This document shows, piece by piece, positions 46,155-55,014 of a stretch of 60,606 nt of DNA. A program made the position numbers and the translations under genes. The DNA is from an uncultured Bacteroidota bacterium. Lineage in GTDB: Bacteria > Bacteroidota > Bacteroidia > Chitinophagales > LD1. The stretch is taken from assembly GCA_937894725.1 (NCBI GenBank), contig CALAYL010000075.1, positions 1-60,606 of the forward strand. Reading direction: 5' to 3'. The first letter of the stretch is position 1, and every line of letters begins with the position of its first letter. The notes beneath the pieces are model-generated. The model was not told where the DNA came from. It was given only the letters and a program-made list of their open reading frames with translations, and ran no database searches.

Positions 46155-49100
46155 TTATCGAATAAGTGTTACGCTACCTTTTAGCTGTCGTTTCTCTCCA
46201 TTCAAGAACACTACTACGGCAGAGTAAACATATACTTCAACTGGCTGAGATGCCCCCTTGTAAGTACCATCCCAACCAAATTTAGGCGTCTGACTACTTA
46301 TCAATTGCGGTTTTTCTCCCTCAAATACTTTTTCTCCCCATCGGTTAAAAACAACTAATGAAAACTCTTTATAGTTTGATAAAAACACGTTGAATACATC
46401 ATTATTGCCATCACCATTAGGGGTAAAAGCATTTGGTACATATAATTTATTATTCGCTTCTGCTTTTACTACTGTTTGCCTTGTCACAGTACATCCATTA
46501 TTGTAAGAAACGATAACTGTATAGGTCGTGTTTTCCGCATTTACATTCAGTGTAGGATTAGCACAATCTGAACAGCTTAATCCAATGGTCGGGCTCCACA
46601 TATATGATTGAGCAGTAAAGTTGATTAAGTTTGCTTTTAGGACTACATTCGAACCATATTCGACAGTAGTATCTTGCGGTAGCAAGGTTAAATCAGGCGC
46701 TTGCGGATTAGTGATACTAGAAGTAACTGTAGTAGAACAACCATTCACATCTGTAATTGTGACGCCCACTGACTGTGGTGCTGTCAAATTAGCTACAATC
46801 GAGTCATTGCCTCCGTTTGGCGTACTAGACCAAGTATAAGTAAACGGCTCTGTACCTCCACTCACATGTACTACAGCATTTCCATCTGAATAGTTAGCAC
46901 ACTTAGGATCTGTCGTGTTAATCGTAGCAGATAGCGATTGCACTCCATTCGTAACCTGCACACTATCGGTTGCAGTACAGCCATTTGCTGGATTTGTAAC
47001 TGTCAAAACATATGTGCCTATCGAGGATGTGGTAGTCGAAGATGCATTACCTAATCCATTGCTCCAAGCATAAGTAACCCCTACAGTAGATGAAGAGCCA
47101 GTAAGTGTAACAGATGACACATTACATGTGAGCACTTGATCCAAACCCGCAGAAACATTCGCAGGAGCTTGCGTATTTTGCGAAACAATAACTTGACCAA
47201 CTGCGACACAACTATTACTTGGGTTCGTAACGGTTACAGTATAAGTGTTAGGTGCATTCACTGTGATAGAAGCTACATTAGCTCCATTACTCCATGCAAA
47301 GGTTACACCAGAGGTTGTAGAAGTCGCGGTTAAGGTAACGGAGGTAACTAGACAAGTAAGCGTTTGATTTACTCCTGCATTTACATTTGGTGTATTTACA
47401 TTAGGCGTTACATTCACTATATCAGAAGCCGTACAACCATTTGATGGATCTGTAACAAGCAAGGTAAAAGTGCCTGAAGTATTCACATTAGGCGAAAGTG
47501 TATTACCTCCTGAAACAACTCCTGGCCCACTCCAAGCATAGGTAGCACCAGCAGTAGCCGAGCTACCCGTTAGTGTAGCACTAGATGAAGCACAAGATAA
47601 CACTTGATCCAATCCAGCATCCACATTTGGTGTGCTGATATTCAATGTTACATTCACTGCATCAGATGCCGTACAACCATTAGTTACGTTAACAACGGTG
47701 ACGGTGTAAGTATTAGCCGTAGAAACGTTTGTGCTCGAAGCATTCGTACCATTGCTCCATACAAAGGTGACCCCAGTAGTGGTTGAAGTGGCTTGCAACG
47801 TCAATGAGGTACGTACACAATTCAAGCTTGTATCTAGGCCAGCATTTACATTTGGAATTGTATTGTTTAATGTCACAACCACCGCATCGGATGCAGTACA
47901 TCCATTAGCTGGGTCTGTAGCGGTCACTGTATAAGTGTTTGCCGTTGAGACAGAAGTATTAGCCGTATTCGCTGCATTGCTCCATGCGAAAGTAACGCCT
48001 GTAGTAGTTGATGTAGCTTGCAGTATTAATGATGTTCGTACACAATTCAGGCTTGTATCTAGGCCAGCGTTTACATTTGGAATAGTATTGTTTAATGTTA
48101 CAACCACCGCATCGGATGCTGTACATCCATTTATTGGGTCAGTCGCAGTAACAGTATAGGTATTAGCTGCTGAAACTGAGGTGCTAGCAGTGTTTGTAGA
48201 ATTACTCCAAGCAAAAGTTACCCCTGCTGTAGATGAAGTGGCTTGTAGTGTCAATGATGTTCGTACACAATTTAGGCTTGTATCTACTCCTGCATTTATA
48301 TTGGGCAATGCACCTGAAGTAGTAACCAAAACAGAATCTACCTTGGTGCAATTACCAGCACCCGTTACAGTCACCGTTACATACCCACCGGTTAAAGCGC
48401 TGGTAGAATCTGCTGTTTGTCCATTGCTCCAGAGGTATGTAAATGGTCCTGAGCCACCAGTTACAGTCACTTTCGCTTTGCCAGTTGGTGCACCGCAGCC
48501 TGTAGGCGTTGAAGACATAGTCGTAGTGATAGCCGATGTTGATCCCACGGTCACACTCGCTGTAGCAGAACATAAATTTGCATCGCGAACTGTAACGTTG
48601 TAAGTACCCGAAGCTAAATTTGATGCTGTGGCTGAAGTAGCTCCTCCTGTCCAAGCGTAAGTATAAGCTCCTGTACCTCCGCTTGGCGTGGCTGTAGCTG
48701 AACCATTACTCGCGCCACAACTTGCAGGAACACTCGATGTGGCAATAGTGACAGCAGAAGGCTGACCAATAGTTTGTGAGGTCACTACCGTACAGTTGTT
48801 GGCATCTTCAACCGTTACCGAATAGGTATTTGGAGCAAGAGATGAAGCAGTTGATGTAGTGCTCACATTTGGCGACCAAGTATAGGTTAAAGAACCGGTA
48901 CCGCCACTTGTATTTACAGTCATTGTGCCATTATTAGCTCCATTGCAGTTGGCATCTGTTTTAGTAGAGGTGGCTGTAGGACCAGCTATATTAGCTATAG
49001 TAACCGTAGCCGTTGCAGCACATAAACTAGCATCTCTCACCGTTACTGTATATGTTCCTGCCAATACATTAGTCAGTCCAGCGCTTGAGCCACCACTATT

Positions 49101-51590
49101 GCTCCATGTATAGGTATAAGGGGTAGTACCTCCTGTGACTGTAGTAGTCGCACTACCATTAGCTAAGCCACATCTAGAACTAGTAGGTGTAGTGGCTACC
49201 GTGATAGTTGGACAAGGAGAACAAAGTGGCACAGTAGCCAACCCATAGATATTTACCGTTGTGCCGGCATTATCAACCACTCGAATAGAATCTCTTCCAG
49301 CTGGAGGGGTCACTGTAACACCTGTTGTAAAAGTTTTCCAACCCATTGTTTTCACCCACGTACCAGTACAAATTCCACCAAACACAATTCCTCCTTGGCA
49401 TGTTCTTCCAATAGAATCCCAAACAGACCATGTGTAAGGCCCAGTACCTCCTGAAACGGTTAAATTACCATTAGCTTCTTTACATACAGAAATAGCAGTA
49501 CAGCTATTTACAGTGATGAAAATAGAATCTGACCCACAAGGTAAAGTATATACTATTTTAAACACCCCTACACCAGCCACTGAAGGCGTAAATACACCCG
49601 TTGTCGGATTCACGGCTGTGCCGCTAAAAGTACCGCCCGGAGTACCTACTACCAATGTAACAGGTCCATCAGTTGTACACTTTGGTGGTACTTGACAAAT
49701 ATTTGTATTACAACAAATTAAGCTAATCGGGTTACAAGCACCAGCCGCTATAGATTGAATATAACCTTGGCGTGCGCCAGAAGAGGAAGTACCAGTAGAA
49801 CCGCCTACTATCACATTCCCCGATGAAGCTATGGCTACATCATAAATATTAAAATTGATGGATGTGGGATAAGTCGCCAATTGGTTCAGGTTGGCATCAT
49901 ACTTTACCAATTGATTTGCAGAACCCACATATACGTTTCCACAACTATCTATATCTATACCTGCATTTCGCACCTGATTACTTGCCCATGCTCCTCCAGG
50001 TATTGTCGCTGTAGCAACAATAGCACCAGTCGTAAAACTCCTTTTATGTACCTGATTGCCACGACAAGTGTACATAAAACCACCGTAATAACGAATAGCT
50101 GCAATGCCCGTGTTATTTACCCGCCAATTTTCACATTTATAACCAAATGAATACCCATTGCTCACATGAAAAGGTAGAGAACCGCTAGATGCGCATGCGT
50201 TTAAACTCTGCTGTATATAGCCTATAGAATCGTGTGTTAGATAGCAATACTTTGCATTTCCGCAAGCCGCAATGGCGCGAACTTCTTGTGTCGGAAATAA
50301 AACGCCCCCTGTAACTTGTACACTTGCTGTTATATTTCCTGAAGACATATCTACATCATAAATGTAAGGCAATATGTTCAAAAGCTGACCTCCTGTCCCT
50401 CCAATCACCAACTTAGATTGATCGCAATTGAATGCGATAGACCAAAACTCCGTATTCCCGAAAAGCCCCCCAGGACTTGTGTTGCTCCATACCTGTACTC
50501 CACTGGTATTTACTCTTTCTATTTTAGCAGTAGATCCTAATGTAACAAAAGAATTTCCCGCTATATCTACTGCAAATGTACCTAGCCATGATGTGGTGTC
50601 ATAAGGTGTACTATGCGTCCATTGCAATGCGCCTGCGGTGTTATATTTCAATAATTGCATAGGCATAGTTCCACCTATTAAATAAGCATTTCCTGCACCA
50701 TCTCTTTCCACTTCCCACACACAATCCCACTGTGTAGCAAACGAAGGCGCTATAGCTACCCATGGATCTACTATTATTTCTTGCGATTTATCATAACTAC
50801 CTAGGGTAAAAGCAACTTCATTTCCATTGACAACAAATGCAGAGGGTATAATCTGCGCAGGATTATTCTTGTAAAAAGTTTTTGGTGCATGTTCTGTTAT
50901 TGTACCTAAGGTGGTAAGTATTTTAATTTCTCCTTTTTGATTATCAAAATCAATGTGATCTACACCTGTGTAATTCATCTTCACTTGATTCATGTCGCCC
51001 CCTGGACGAACTATAAAAGAGTATTCGATACCAGTGACTGGATGAAACTCATACACTACATCAATATTTGGATACAAGTCCTTATAAATGATTTTTTTGA
51101 ATGCGGAAACATGATCCAGCTTTCCATCATTTAAAGTGTAAGTATAGTAATGAGAAACTTGATCTTCTGCTATTATCTTTACATTGGGATTTGCATTCAA
51201 CCACTGCGAATGAATCAACTCTCTATAAAATACTCCACGATGTTCTTCTCGCTCTATATCATCATGTGAAATATCGTGTCCTTCAGCTTGCATTTTTTTC
51301 ATGCGAGCTTCGATAGCTTGACGTTCTTCTTTATTAGGCTGACGAGAGTAGGTCATTCGATAAGTAACGCCTGTAGGTGAAAACAAATACTGTACTTCAT
51401 CATAATCTGATGAAAACAGGATTTTGTCTGCGGTGCCGTTCATCCCATTAAACTGACCTTGATTTTCAATAAATACTTTTTCATGTCTAAAACCAGATGT
51501 CCAGCCAGAAGCCCCAGCTTGTTGCTGTGCCGACAAATCGCCCCCAAAGGCAAATAATAAAAATGCAAAAAGTGTAATTCCTTGTTTCAT
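46155..51590 (-). CDS. Giant SprB-like repeat adhesin with gliding-type T9SS C-terminal domain
   Basis: An 1811-aa protein. After the signal peptide (ends near LSAQ) comes an N-terminal module of the DUF7948 kind (IENQGQFNG ... YPNIDVVYEFHPVTGIEYSF, residues ~35-275), then a propeller-like region (~280-620). Four SprB-like repeats follow (GSATTTVTGGTTPYTYTWSN and relatives, ~residues 795-1085). Next are six ~75-aa modules starting with NVNAGLDTSLNC-like sequence, one more SprB-like unit, and a CHU_C / gliding-motility C-terminal domain (YVPNAFTPNGDGNNDVFNVF, FNRWGEKVFEG, WDGTYKG). A cell-surface adhesin exported by T9SS is the likely role. No sign of frameshift. Confidence 0.92.
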   Translation of the reverse strand: MKQGITLFAFLLFAFGGDLSAQQQAGASGWTSGFRHEKVFIENQGQFNGMNGTADKILFSSDYDEVQYLFSPTGVTYRMTYSRQPNKEERQAIEARMKKMQAEGHDISHDDIEREEHRGVFYRELIHSQWLNANPNVKIIAEDQVSHYYTYTLNDGKLDHVSAFKKIIYKDLYPNIDVVYEFHPVTGIEYSFIVRPGGDMNQVKMNYTGVDHIDFDNQKGEIKILTTLGTITEHAPKTFYKNNPAQIIPSAFVVNGNEVAFTLGSYDKSQEIIVDPWVAIAPSFATQWDCVWEVERDGAGNAYLIGGTMPMQLLKYNTAGALQWTHSTPYDTTSWLGTFAVDIAGNSFVTLGSTAKIERVNTSGVQVWSNTSPGGLFGNTEFWSIAFNCDQSKLVIGGTGGQLLNILPYIYDVDMSSGNITASVQVTGGVLFPTQEVRAIAACGNAKYCYLTHDSIGYIQQSLNACASSGSLPFHVSNGYSFGYKCENWRVNNTGIAAIRYYGGFMYTCRGNQVHKRSFTTGAIVATATIPGGAWASNQVRNAGIDIDSCGNVYVGSANQLVKYDANLNQLATYPTSINFNIYDVAIASSGNVIVGGSTGTSSSGARQGYIQSIAAGACNPISLICCNTNICQVPPKCTTDGPVTLVVGTPGGTFSGTAVNPTTGVFTPSVAGVGVFKIVYTLPCGSDSIFITVNSCTAISVCKEANGNLTVSGGTGPYTWSVWDSIGRTCQGGIVFGGICTGTWVKTMGWKTFTTGVTVTPPAGRDSIRVVDNAGTTVNIYGLATVPLCSPCPTITVATTPTSSRCGLANGSATTTVTGGTTPYTYTWSNSGGSSAGLTNVLAGTYTVTVRDASLCAATATVTIANIAGPTATSTKTDANCNGANNGTMTVNTSGGTGSLTYTWSPNVSTTSTASSLAPNTYSVTVEDANNCTVVTSQTIGQPSAVTIATSSVPASCGASNGSATATPSGGTGAYTYAWTGGATSATASNLASGTYNVTVRDANLCSATASVTVGSTSAITTTMSSTPTGCGAPTGKAKVTVTGGSGPFTYLWSNGQTADSTSALTGGYVTVTVTGAGNCTKVDSVLVTTSGALPNINAGVDTSLNCVRTSLTLQATSSTAGVTFAWSNSTNTASTSVSAANTYTVTATDPINGCTASDAVVVTLNNTIPNVNAGLDTSLNCVRTSLILQATSTTTGVTFAWSNAANTANTSVSTANTYTVTATDPANGCTASDAVVVTLNNTIPNVNAGLDTSLNCVRTSLTLQATSTTTGVTFVWSNGTNASSTNVSTANTYTVTVVNVTNGCTASDAVNVTLNISTPNVDAGLDQVLSCASSSATLTGSSATAGATYAWSGPGVVSGGNTLSPNVNTSGTFTLLVTDPSNGCTASDIVNVTPNVNTPNVNAGVNQTLTCLVTSVTLTATSTTSGVTFAWSNGANVASITVNAPNTYTVTVTNPSNSCVAVGQVIVSQNTQAPANVSAGLDQVLTCNVSSVTLTGSSSTVGVTYAWSNGLGNASSTTTSSIGTYVLTVTNPANGCTATDSVQVTNGVQSLSATINTTDPKCANYSDGNAVVHVSGGTEPFTYTWSSTPNGGNDSIVANLTAPQSVGVTITDVNGCSTTVTSSITNPQAPDLTLLPQDTTVEYGSNVVLKANLINFTAQSYMWSPTIGLSCSDCANPTLNVNAENTTYTVIVSYNNGCTVTRQTVVKAEANNKLYVPNAFTPNGDGNNDVFNVFLSNYKEFSLVVFNRWGEKVFEGEKPQLISSQTPKFGWDGTYKGASQPVEVYVYSAVVVFLNGEKRQLKGSVTLIR
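47635..48305 (-). repeat. Three near-identical 225-bp tandem units inside the adhesin gene
   Basis: The GCTTGTATCTA landmark recurs at exactly 225-bp steps (47826, 48051, 48276). Each unit encodes one 75-aa module. The conservation at DNA level, including silent positions, points to recent duplication or gene conversion. Three further modules upstream in the plus sense are more diverged. Confidence 0.9.
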
Positions 51591-52040
51591 GTTAGGTAAT
51601 CGTTTGTTTTGATATTATTCACTGCACTACTAAAAAAGGCAATAGTTGAAATATGGCCAGTTGAAATACCACAGACATTGATTTTTGGATGATTTTTAAT
51701 CAACCAAAGATGTAAAAAAAAAGCTAAAGTCAGAAGGGCTCACCTGAATATATACGCTATAGATTACAAGTCGAACAGACAAACATTTAATAAAATTTGT
51801 ATGATTTTGATTTACCAAGATAGGCATAAACTAATCAAAAAAACAGACCACTTACTTGCATAATTTTGACAAATCTTAAAATTCAAAATTAGTTATGAGG
51901 TCACCCTTTTCCCGCAAAATTTCACACCATCTTTGCTTAGGTGTACTCAGTAAATATATTGCATAAAAGCTTTTCTACCTACTTTACTTAAAATATTCCT
52001 AAAAATTCAAAATTGATATACTTAACAATTTACTATATCG
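51591..52040. other. Intergenic region between the adhesin gene and arsR
   Basis: About 450 bp of A/T-rich sequence between divergent genes. It must hold the promoters of the adhesin gene (minus) and of arsR (plus). A CATCTTTG near 51931 is one base off the -7 consensus. No gene, RNA or strong repeat was seen. Confidence 0.5.
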
Positions 52041-52056
52041 TAATATTGCAATATTA
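52041..52056 (+). promoter_or_regulatory. Candidate ArsR operator, perfect 16-bp palindrome
   Basis: TAATATTGCAATATTA is an exact palindrome ending 14 bp before the arsR ATG. Its place and symmetry fit an operator bound by a dimeric ArsR, which would repress the arsR-arsM-DUF302 operon and release it on arsenite. Confidence 0.7.
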
Positions 52057-52070
52057 AATAACAAAAGCTA

Positions 52071-52400
52071 ATGGGAGCTTCCAAAACCACACATTTCAAC
52101 GAAACGCAAAATCAGATTGCCAACATTGCAAAAGCCCTCGGCCATCCGGCTAGAGTGGCCATTATTGACCACTTGACCAATGTGGATAGCTGCATTTGTG
52201 GAGATATTGTAAAAGAATTACCATTGGCTCAACCTACAGTATCACAGCATCTCAAAGAGCTAAAAAACGCAGGAATCATAAAAGGCAATATCGAAGGAAA
52301 TGCCATCTGTTATTGCGTAGATAAAAATACGATTGAAATACTCCAAAAGTATATAGATAGAATTGCAGAAAAAACAAAGAAAAGAAACCGCTGTTGTTAA
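52071..52400 (+). CDS. arsR: ArsR/SmtB family metalloregulator
   Basis: A 109-aa winged-helix repressor. The helix-turn-helix is LPLAQPTVSQHLKELKNAGI (residues ~50-69) and the wing is GNIEGNAICYCVD. Cys pairs at C41/C43 (DSCICGD), C80/C82 and the terminal C108/C109 are candidates for As(III) binding; CICGD sits where the family's CVC motif lies. A perfect palindrome lies just upstream. It is the first gene of a three-gene unit with arsM (18 bp gap) and a DUF302 gene. Confidence 0.93.
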   Translation: MGASKTTHFNETQNQIANIAKALGHPARVAIIDHLTNVDSCICGDIVKELPLAQPTVSQHLKELKNAGIIKGNIEGNAICYCVDKNTIEILQKYIDRIAEKTKKRNRCC

Positions 52401-52418
52401 CAAATAAAAAACAATACA

Positions 52419-53258
52419 ATGAAAAATAATGAAGAAATCAAAGAAATGGTAAAGCAAAAATACAGCGAAATTGCTTTACAAAACCAAGAAACGAATGCCA
52501 GCTCTTGCTGTGGGAGCGGTGGTTGTAGCACAGAGGTGTACAACATTATGAGTGATGAATACGATCATTTAGGCGGCTACAATCCCGATGCAGACTTGAA
52601 ACTAGGTTGCGGACTCCCCACAGCATTTGCAAAAATCAAACAAGGCGATACTGTAGTAGATTTGGGCAGCGGTGCGGGCAATGACTGTTTTGTGTCGAGA
52701 CACGAAACGGGCGAATCGGGCAAGGTGATAGGGGTTGATTTTAGTGTGGCTATGATAGACAAAGCTAGAATCAATGCAGAAAAACTAGGTTACAATAATG
52801 TAGAATTTAGACTGGGCGATATTGAGAAAATGCCCATCACAGCTAATATTGCCGATGTGGTGGTGAGCAATTGTGTAATGAACTTAGTGCCCGACAAACC
52901 AAAAGCCTTTAGCGAAGTATTTCGTATTTTGAAGCTAGGCGGACACTTCAGTATTTCAGATATAGTACTCACTGGCGATTTGCCCGAAAGAATCAAAAAT
53001 GCGGCCGAAATGTATGCAGGCTGTGTAGCGAGTGCCATCCAAAAAGAAGACTATATGCAAATCATAAAAGATGCTGGATTTAAAAACCTATTGCTCCAAA
53101 AAGAAAAGCCCATCATCATACCTAACGACATTTTAAAGAATTACCTCAATGAGGAGGAAATAGCCGTTTACAATGCAAACAAGAATATCATTTTTAGTAT
53201 CACTGTATATGGCGAAAAGCAAACAAGCTGTTGTGAACCAGCAAAAAATTGCTGTTAA
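52419..53258 (+). CDS. arsM: Arsenite S-adenosylmethionine methyltransferase ArsM
   Basis: A 279-aa methyltransferase that converts As(III) to methylated, partly volatile species. It has an N-terminal Cys cluster (SSCCGSGGC, C30/C31/C36), the SAM motif VVDLGSGAGNDCF (residues ~79-91), and the conserved As-binding cysteines C64 (LGCGLPT), C152 (SNCVMNL) and C202 (YAGCVAS). The C-terminus ends in a Cys-rich tail (SCCEPAKNCC) that may hold metal. It is downstream of arsR and controlled with it. No arsenite pump or arsenate reductase gene is in the window. Confidence 0.95.
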   Translation: MKNNEEIKEMVKQKYSEIALQNQETNASSCCGSGGCSTEVYNIMSDEYDHLGGYNPDADLKLGCGLPTAFAKIKQGDTVVDLGSGAGNDCFVSRHETGESGKVIGVDFSVAMIDKARINAEKLGYNNVEFRLGDIEKMPITANIADVVVSNCVMNLVPDKPKAFSEVFRILKLGGHFSISDIVLTGDLPERIKNAAEMYAGCVASAIQKEDYMQIIKDAGFKNLLLQKEKPIIIPNDILKNYLNEEEIAVYNANKNIIFSITVYGEKQTSCCEPAKNCC

Positions 53259-53295
53259 TCGCTATACAATATAAACCAAACTAAAACGCAAAAAA

Positions 53296-53685
53296 ATGAG
53301 CTATTATCATTCAAAAATAATAACAGGCACTACACTAGCTGTCTTACGACCAAAGGTAGTGGAGGAATTAAAAAAGGAAGGCTTTGGAGTGCTCACAGAA
53401 ATAGACTTGCAAGCCACTTTGAAAAGCAAACTCAATAAAGACTATTTGCCACATACTATTTTGGGCGCCTGCAATCCAGTGTATGCCGACAAAGTATTGA
53501 GTATAGAACCCACGGTGAGCACCATGCTACCTTGTAATGTCACCCTACGCGAACTAGGCAATGGAAATGTAGAAATCGCTATCATAGCACCATCGGCAGC
53601 CATGAGCGCTATAGGCAATAGAGCACTCGAACTAGCTGCTAACGAAGTAGAGGGAAAGCTTTTGGTTGTATTGAAAAATATCTAG
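53296..53685 (+). CDS. DUF302 domain-containing protein
   Basis: A 129-aa protein matching DUF302: KVVEELKKEGFGVLTEIDLQ, LPHTILGACNPVYADKVLS, STMLPCNVTLRELGNGNVEI. One conserved Cys is in GACNP and one in LPCNV. Function is unknown; DUF302 genes often sit near metal or arsenic genes. It lies 37 bp after arsM and is probably in the same operon. Confidence 0.88.
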   Translation: MSYYHSKIITGTTLAVLRPKVVEELKKEGFGVLTEIDLQATLKSKLNKDYLPHTILGACNPVYADKVLSIEPTVSTMLPCNVTLRELGNGNVEIAIIAPSAAMSAIGNRALELAANEVEGKLLVVLKNI

Positions 53686-54481
53686 AGATTAGTACTCAAG
53701 AAAAATGAATGGATATATTGTATCGCACACTGAAAAAAATAACTTTTCCCCTATTCAAGTCAAGAATAAAGAATGACTTGCATAAAGATAGTCTAATGAT
53801 TTTGAGCTGAATAAAAATTTGAGCTAAGGATTAGGAACTGCAAGAGCAATATAAGCACTGAAACAAACACTACGTAAACAAACAGTATAGGTAATAAAAA
53901 ATGTCAGCAAATAGCCCCAGTACATTTTGCCCAAATTTGAATATACGGCAGCATAAGGGATAAATGGCAATGCTAAATAAAGACAATACCTATGGAAAAC
54001 GAAACCAAAATAACTGGCAAAGAATCCTTGAACCACAATAGCAGATTTATCCCAAGATAAAAAGCTGCATAAGCTATTACAAATCCAATAAATAATACCA
54101 TAACCAACAAAGTAAACTTACCATAAAAATCAGATTGTCCATACTTTTTTACTCTTTGAAACTACAAATTTGACTAACCAAACCTGATATGAAATTAATC
54201 TATCGCAACAAAAATAACAAACTGTAAATTAGGTATTAATCTTAGTGAATATTTCAAAATAGTTTTTACTTTTGAGTCATGAAATTAGCTATTTTTCTGC
54301 TTTCACAATCTTTTTTGTAGAGAAGTTTTTTCGTTTTTGGCAATATATACCTCTATACCATTAGCCCTTTTAATAGCTTGAGATTTGTATAAAAATACTA
54401 AATAGTATTTGCTTAGTTTTTTTTACCAACCTCTACTTTCTCAATCTAAGTTTGCAACTAATTTTTTATACATTTAAACTT
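53686..54481. other. Long A/T-rich gap with a gene remnant
   Basis: Between DUF302 and the first mini-membrane gene. Apart from the frameshifted remnant at 53824-54161 I see no intact gene, tRNA or clear repeat. A short stretch at 54298-54305 (TGCTTTCA) equals part of the CRISPR repeat, but the match does not continue. Confidence 0.4.
53824..54161 (-). pseudogene. Frameshifted membrane-protein remnant
   Basis: From 54161 the minus strand reads a hydrophobic frame (KKYGQSDFYGKFTLLVMVL, then IGFVIAYAAFYLGINLLLW) that ends in TAG at 53973. The overlapping neighbouring frame continues with LALPFIPYAAVYSN and LLTFFITYTVCL, stopping at 53824. One indel near 53980 would join both into a ~110-aa protein with three or four membrane segments. 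There is no good start codon, so it is probably the decayed 3' part of a longer gene. The family is not recognised. Confidence 0.4.
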
Positions 54482-54661
54482 ATGATGGAAAGTATAATAT
54501 TCTTTTTTTTGGGTGTCGCCATAGTCTTAATTTTATTGGCTATACTAATTTTTGTACCTACCTATTTTTATTTAATGATAAAAGAATTATGTATTGGCAA
54601 TTCATCATTAGCCAATAAAACTCCATTTATACAGAACATAGATGACCCTGAAATCCATTAG
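54482..54661 (+). CDS. Mini membrane protein A (59 aa)
   Basis: From ATG 54482 (a TTG at 54452 would add 10 residues). One strongly hydrophobic segment (IIFFFLGVAIVLILLAILIF) is followed by TYFYLMIKELCIGNSSL and a short polar tail (NKTPFIQNIDDPEIH). The M-I-K-E-L stretch after the helix is matched in the 50-aa protein downstream (HMILREL), so the two may be paralogues. No known family. Codon use is A/T-rich like the surroundings, and no clear ribosome site is visible, so coding status is moderate. Confidence 0.5.
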   Translation: MMESIIFFFLGVAIVLILLAILIFVPTYFYLMIKELCIGNSSLANKTPFIQNIDDPEIH

Positions 54662-54779
54662 CATTGTTCATCGTTAGCGATGGTATCCTCTTGAATCACC
54701 ACACTGCAATCTTCCACTTTTTATGCCGGAAAGAAATATATCTATTAGCATAGAACATCTTTTTCACTAATATTGATAC

Positions 54780-54932
54780 ATGTTTGGATTATTTCTTTTT
54801 GTCCTTCTGCTCTCACCAATAATTGGACTCTTCGTATATGGGCTTTTAACCTTGATAGTAACTATACATATGATATTAAGAGAACTCTATGCTATAGTAT
54901 CACAGTTGGTGTCACTGTTTTCATCCCAAAAT
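54780..54932 (+). CDS. Mini membrane protein B (50 aa)
   Basis: ATG 54780 to TAA 54932. Two adjoining hydrophobic stretches (LFLFVLLLSPIIGLFVYGLL and TLIVTIHMIL) are followed by RELYAIVSQLVSLFSSQN. The motif VTIHMILRELYAIVSQL aligns with TYFYLMIKELCIGNSSL of mini protein A. The gene ends 82 bp before the first CRISPR repeat on the same strand. A link to the CRISPR system is possible from position only; the function is unknown. Confidence 0.45.
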
Positions 54933-55014
54933 TAAATATGCATCAGTTTGCACTAAATTACAGCTAAGTAACTGATAATAAAAATGTTTGTAATGCACAC
55001 TAAAAAATAGCTAG
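54933..55014 (+). promoter_or_regulatory. Presumed CRISPR leader
   Basis: 82 bp of A/T-rich sequence between mini protein B and the first repeat. It contains TTTG (at ~54946), about 20 nt before GATAATA, weakly like a Bacteroidota promoter, and two 8-bp pieces of the repeat: ACTGATAA (54971-54978, direct) and GTAATGCA (54990-54997, inverted). The leader call rests on the assumed plus-strand transcription of the array. Confidence 0.4.

Noticed and set aside
47731..48603. Plus-strand frames with repeated VTPVVVDVACS-type sequence
   Set aside because: Antisense shadows of the repeated modules of the 1811-aa adhesin.
54298..54320. TGCTTTCACAATC... as a tracrRNA anti-repeat (minus strand)
   Set aside because: Only 8 bp equal the repeat and no T-tract terminator or hairpins follow on the minus strand; chance match.
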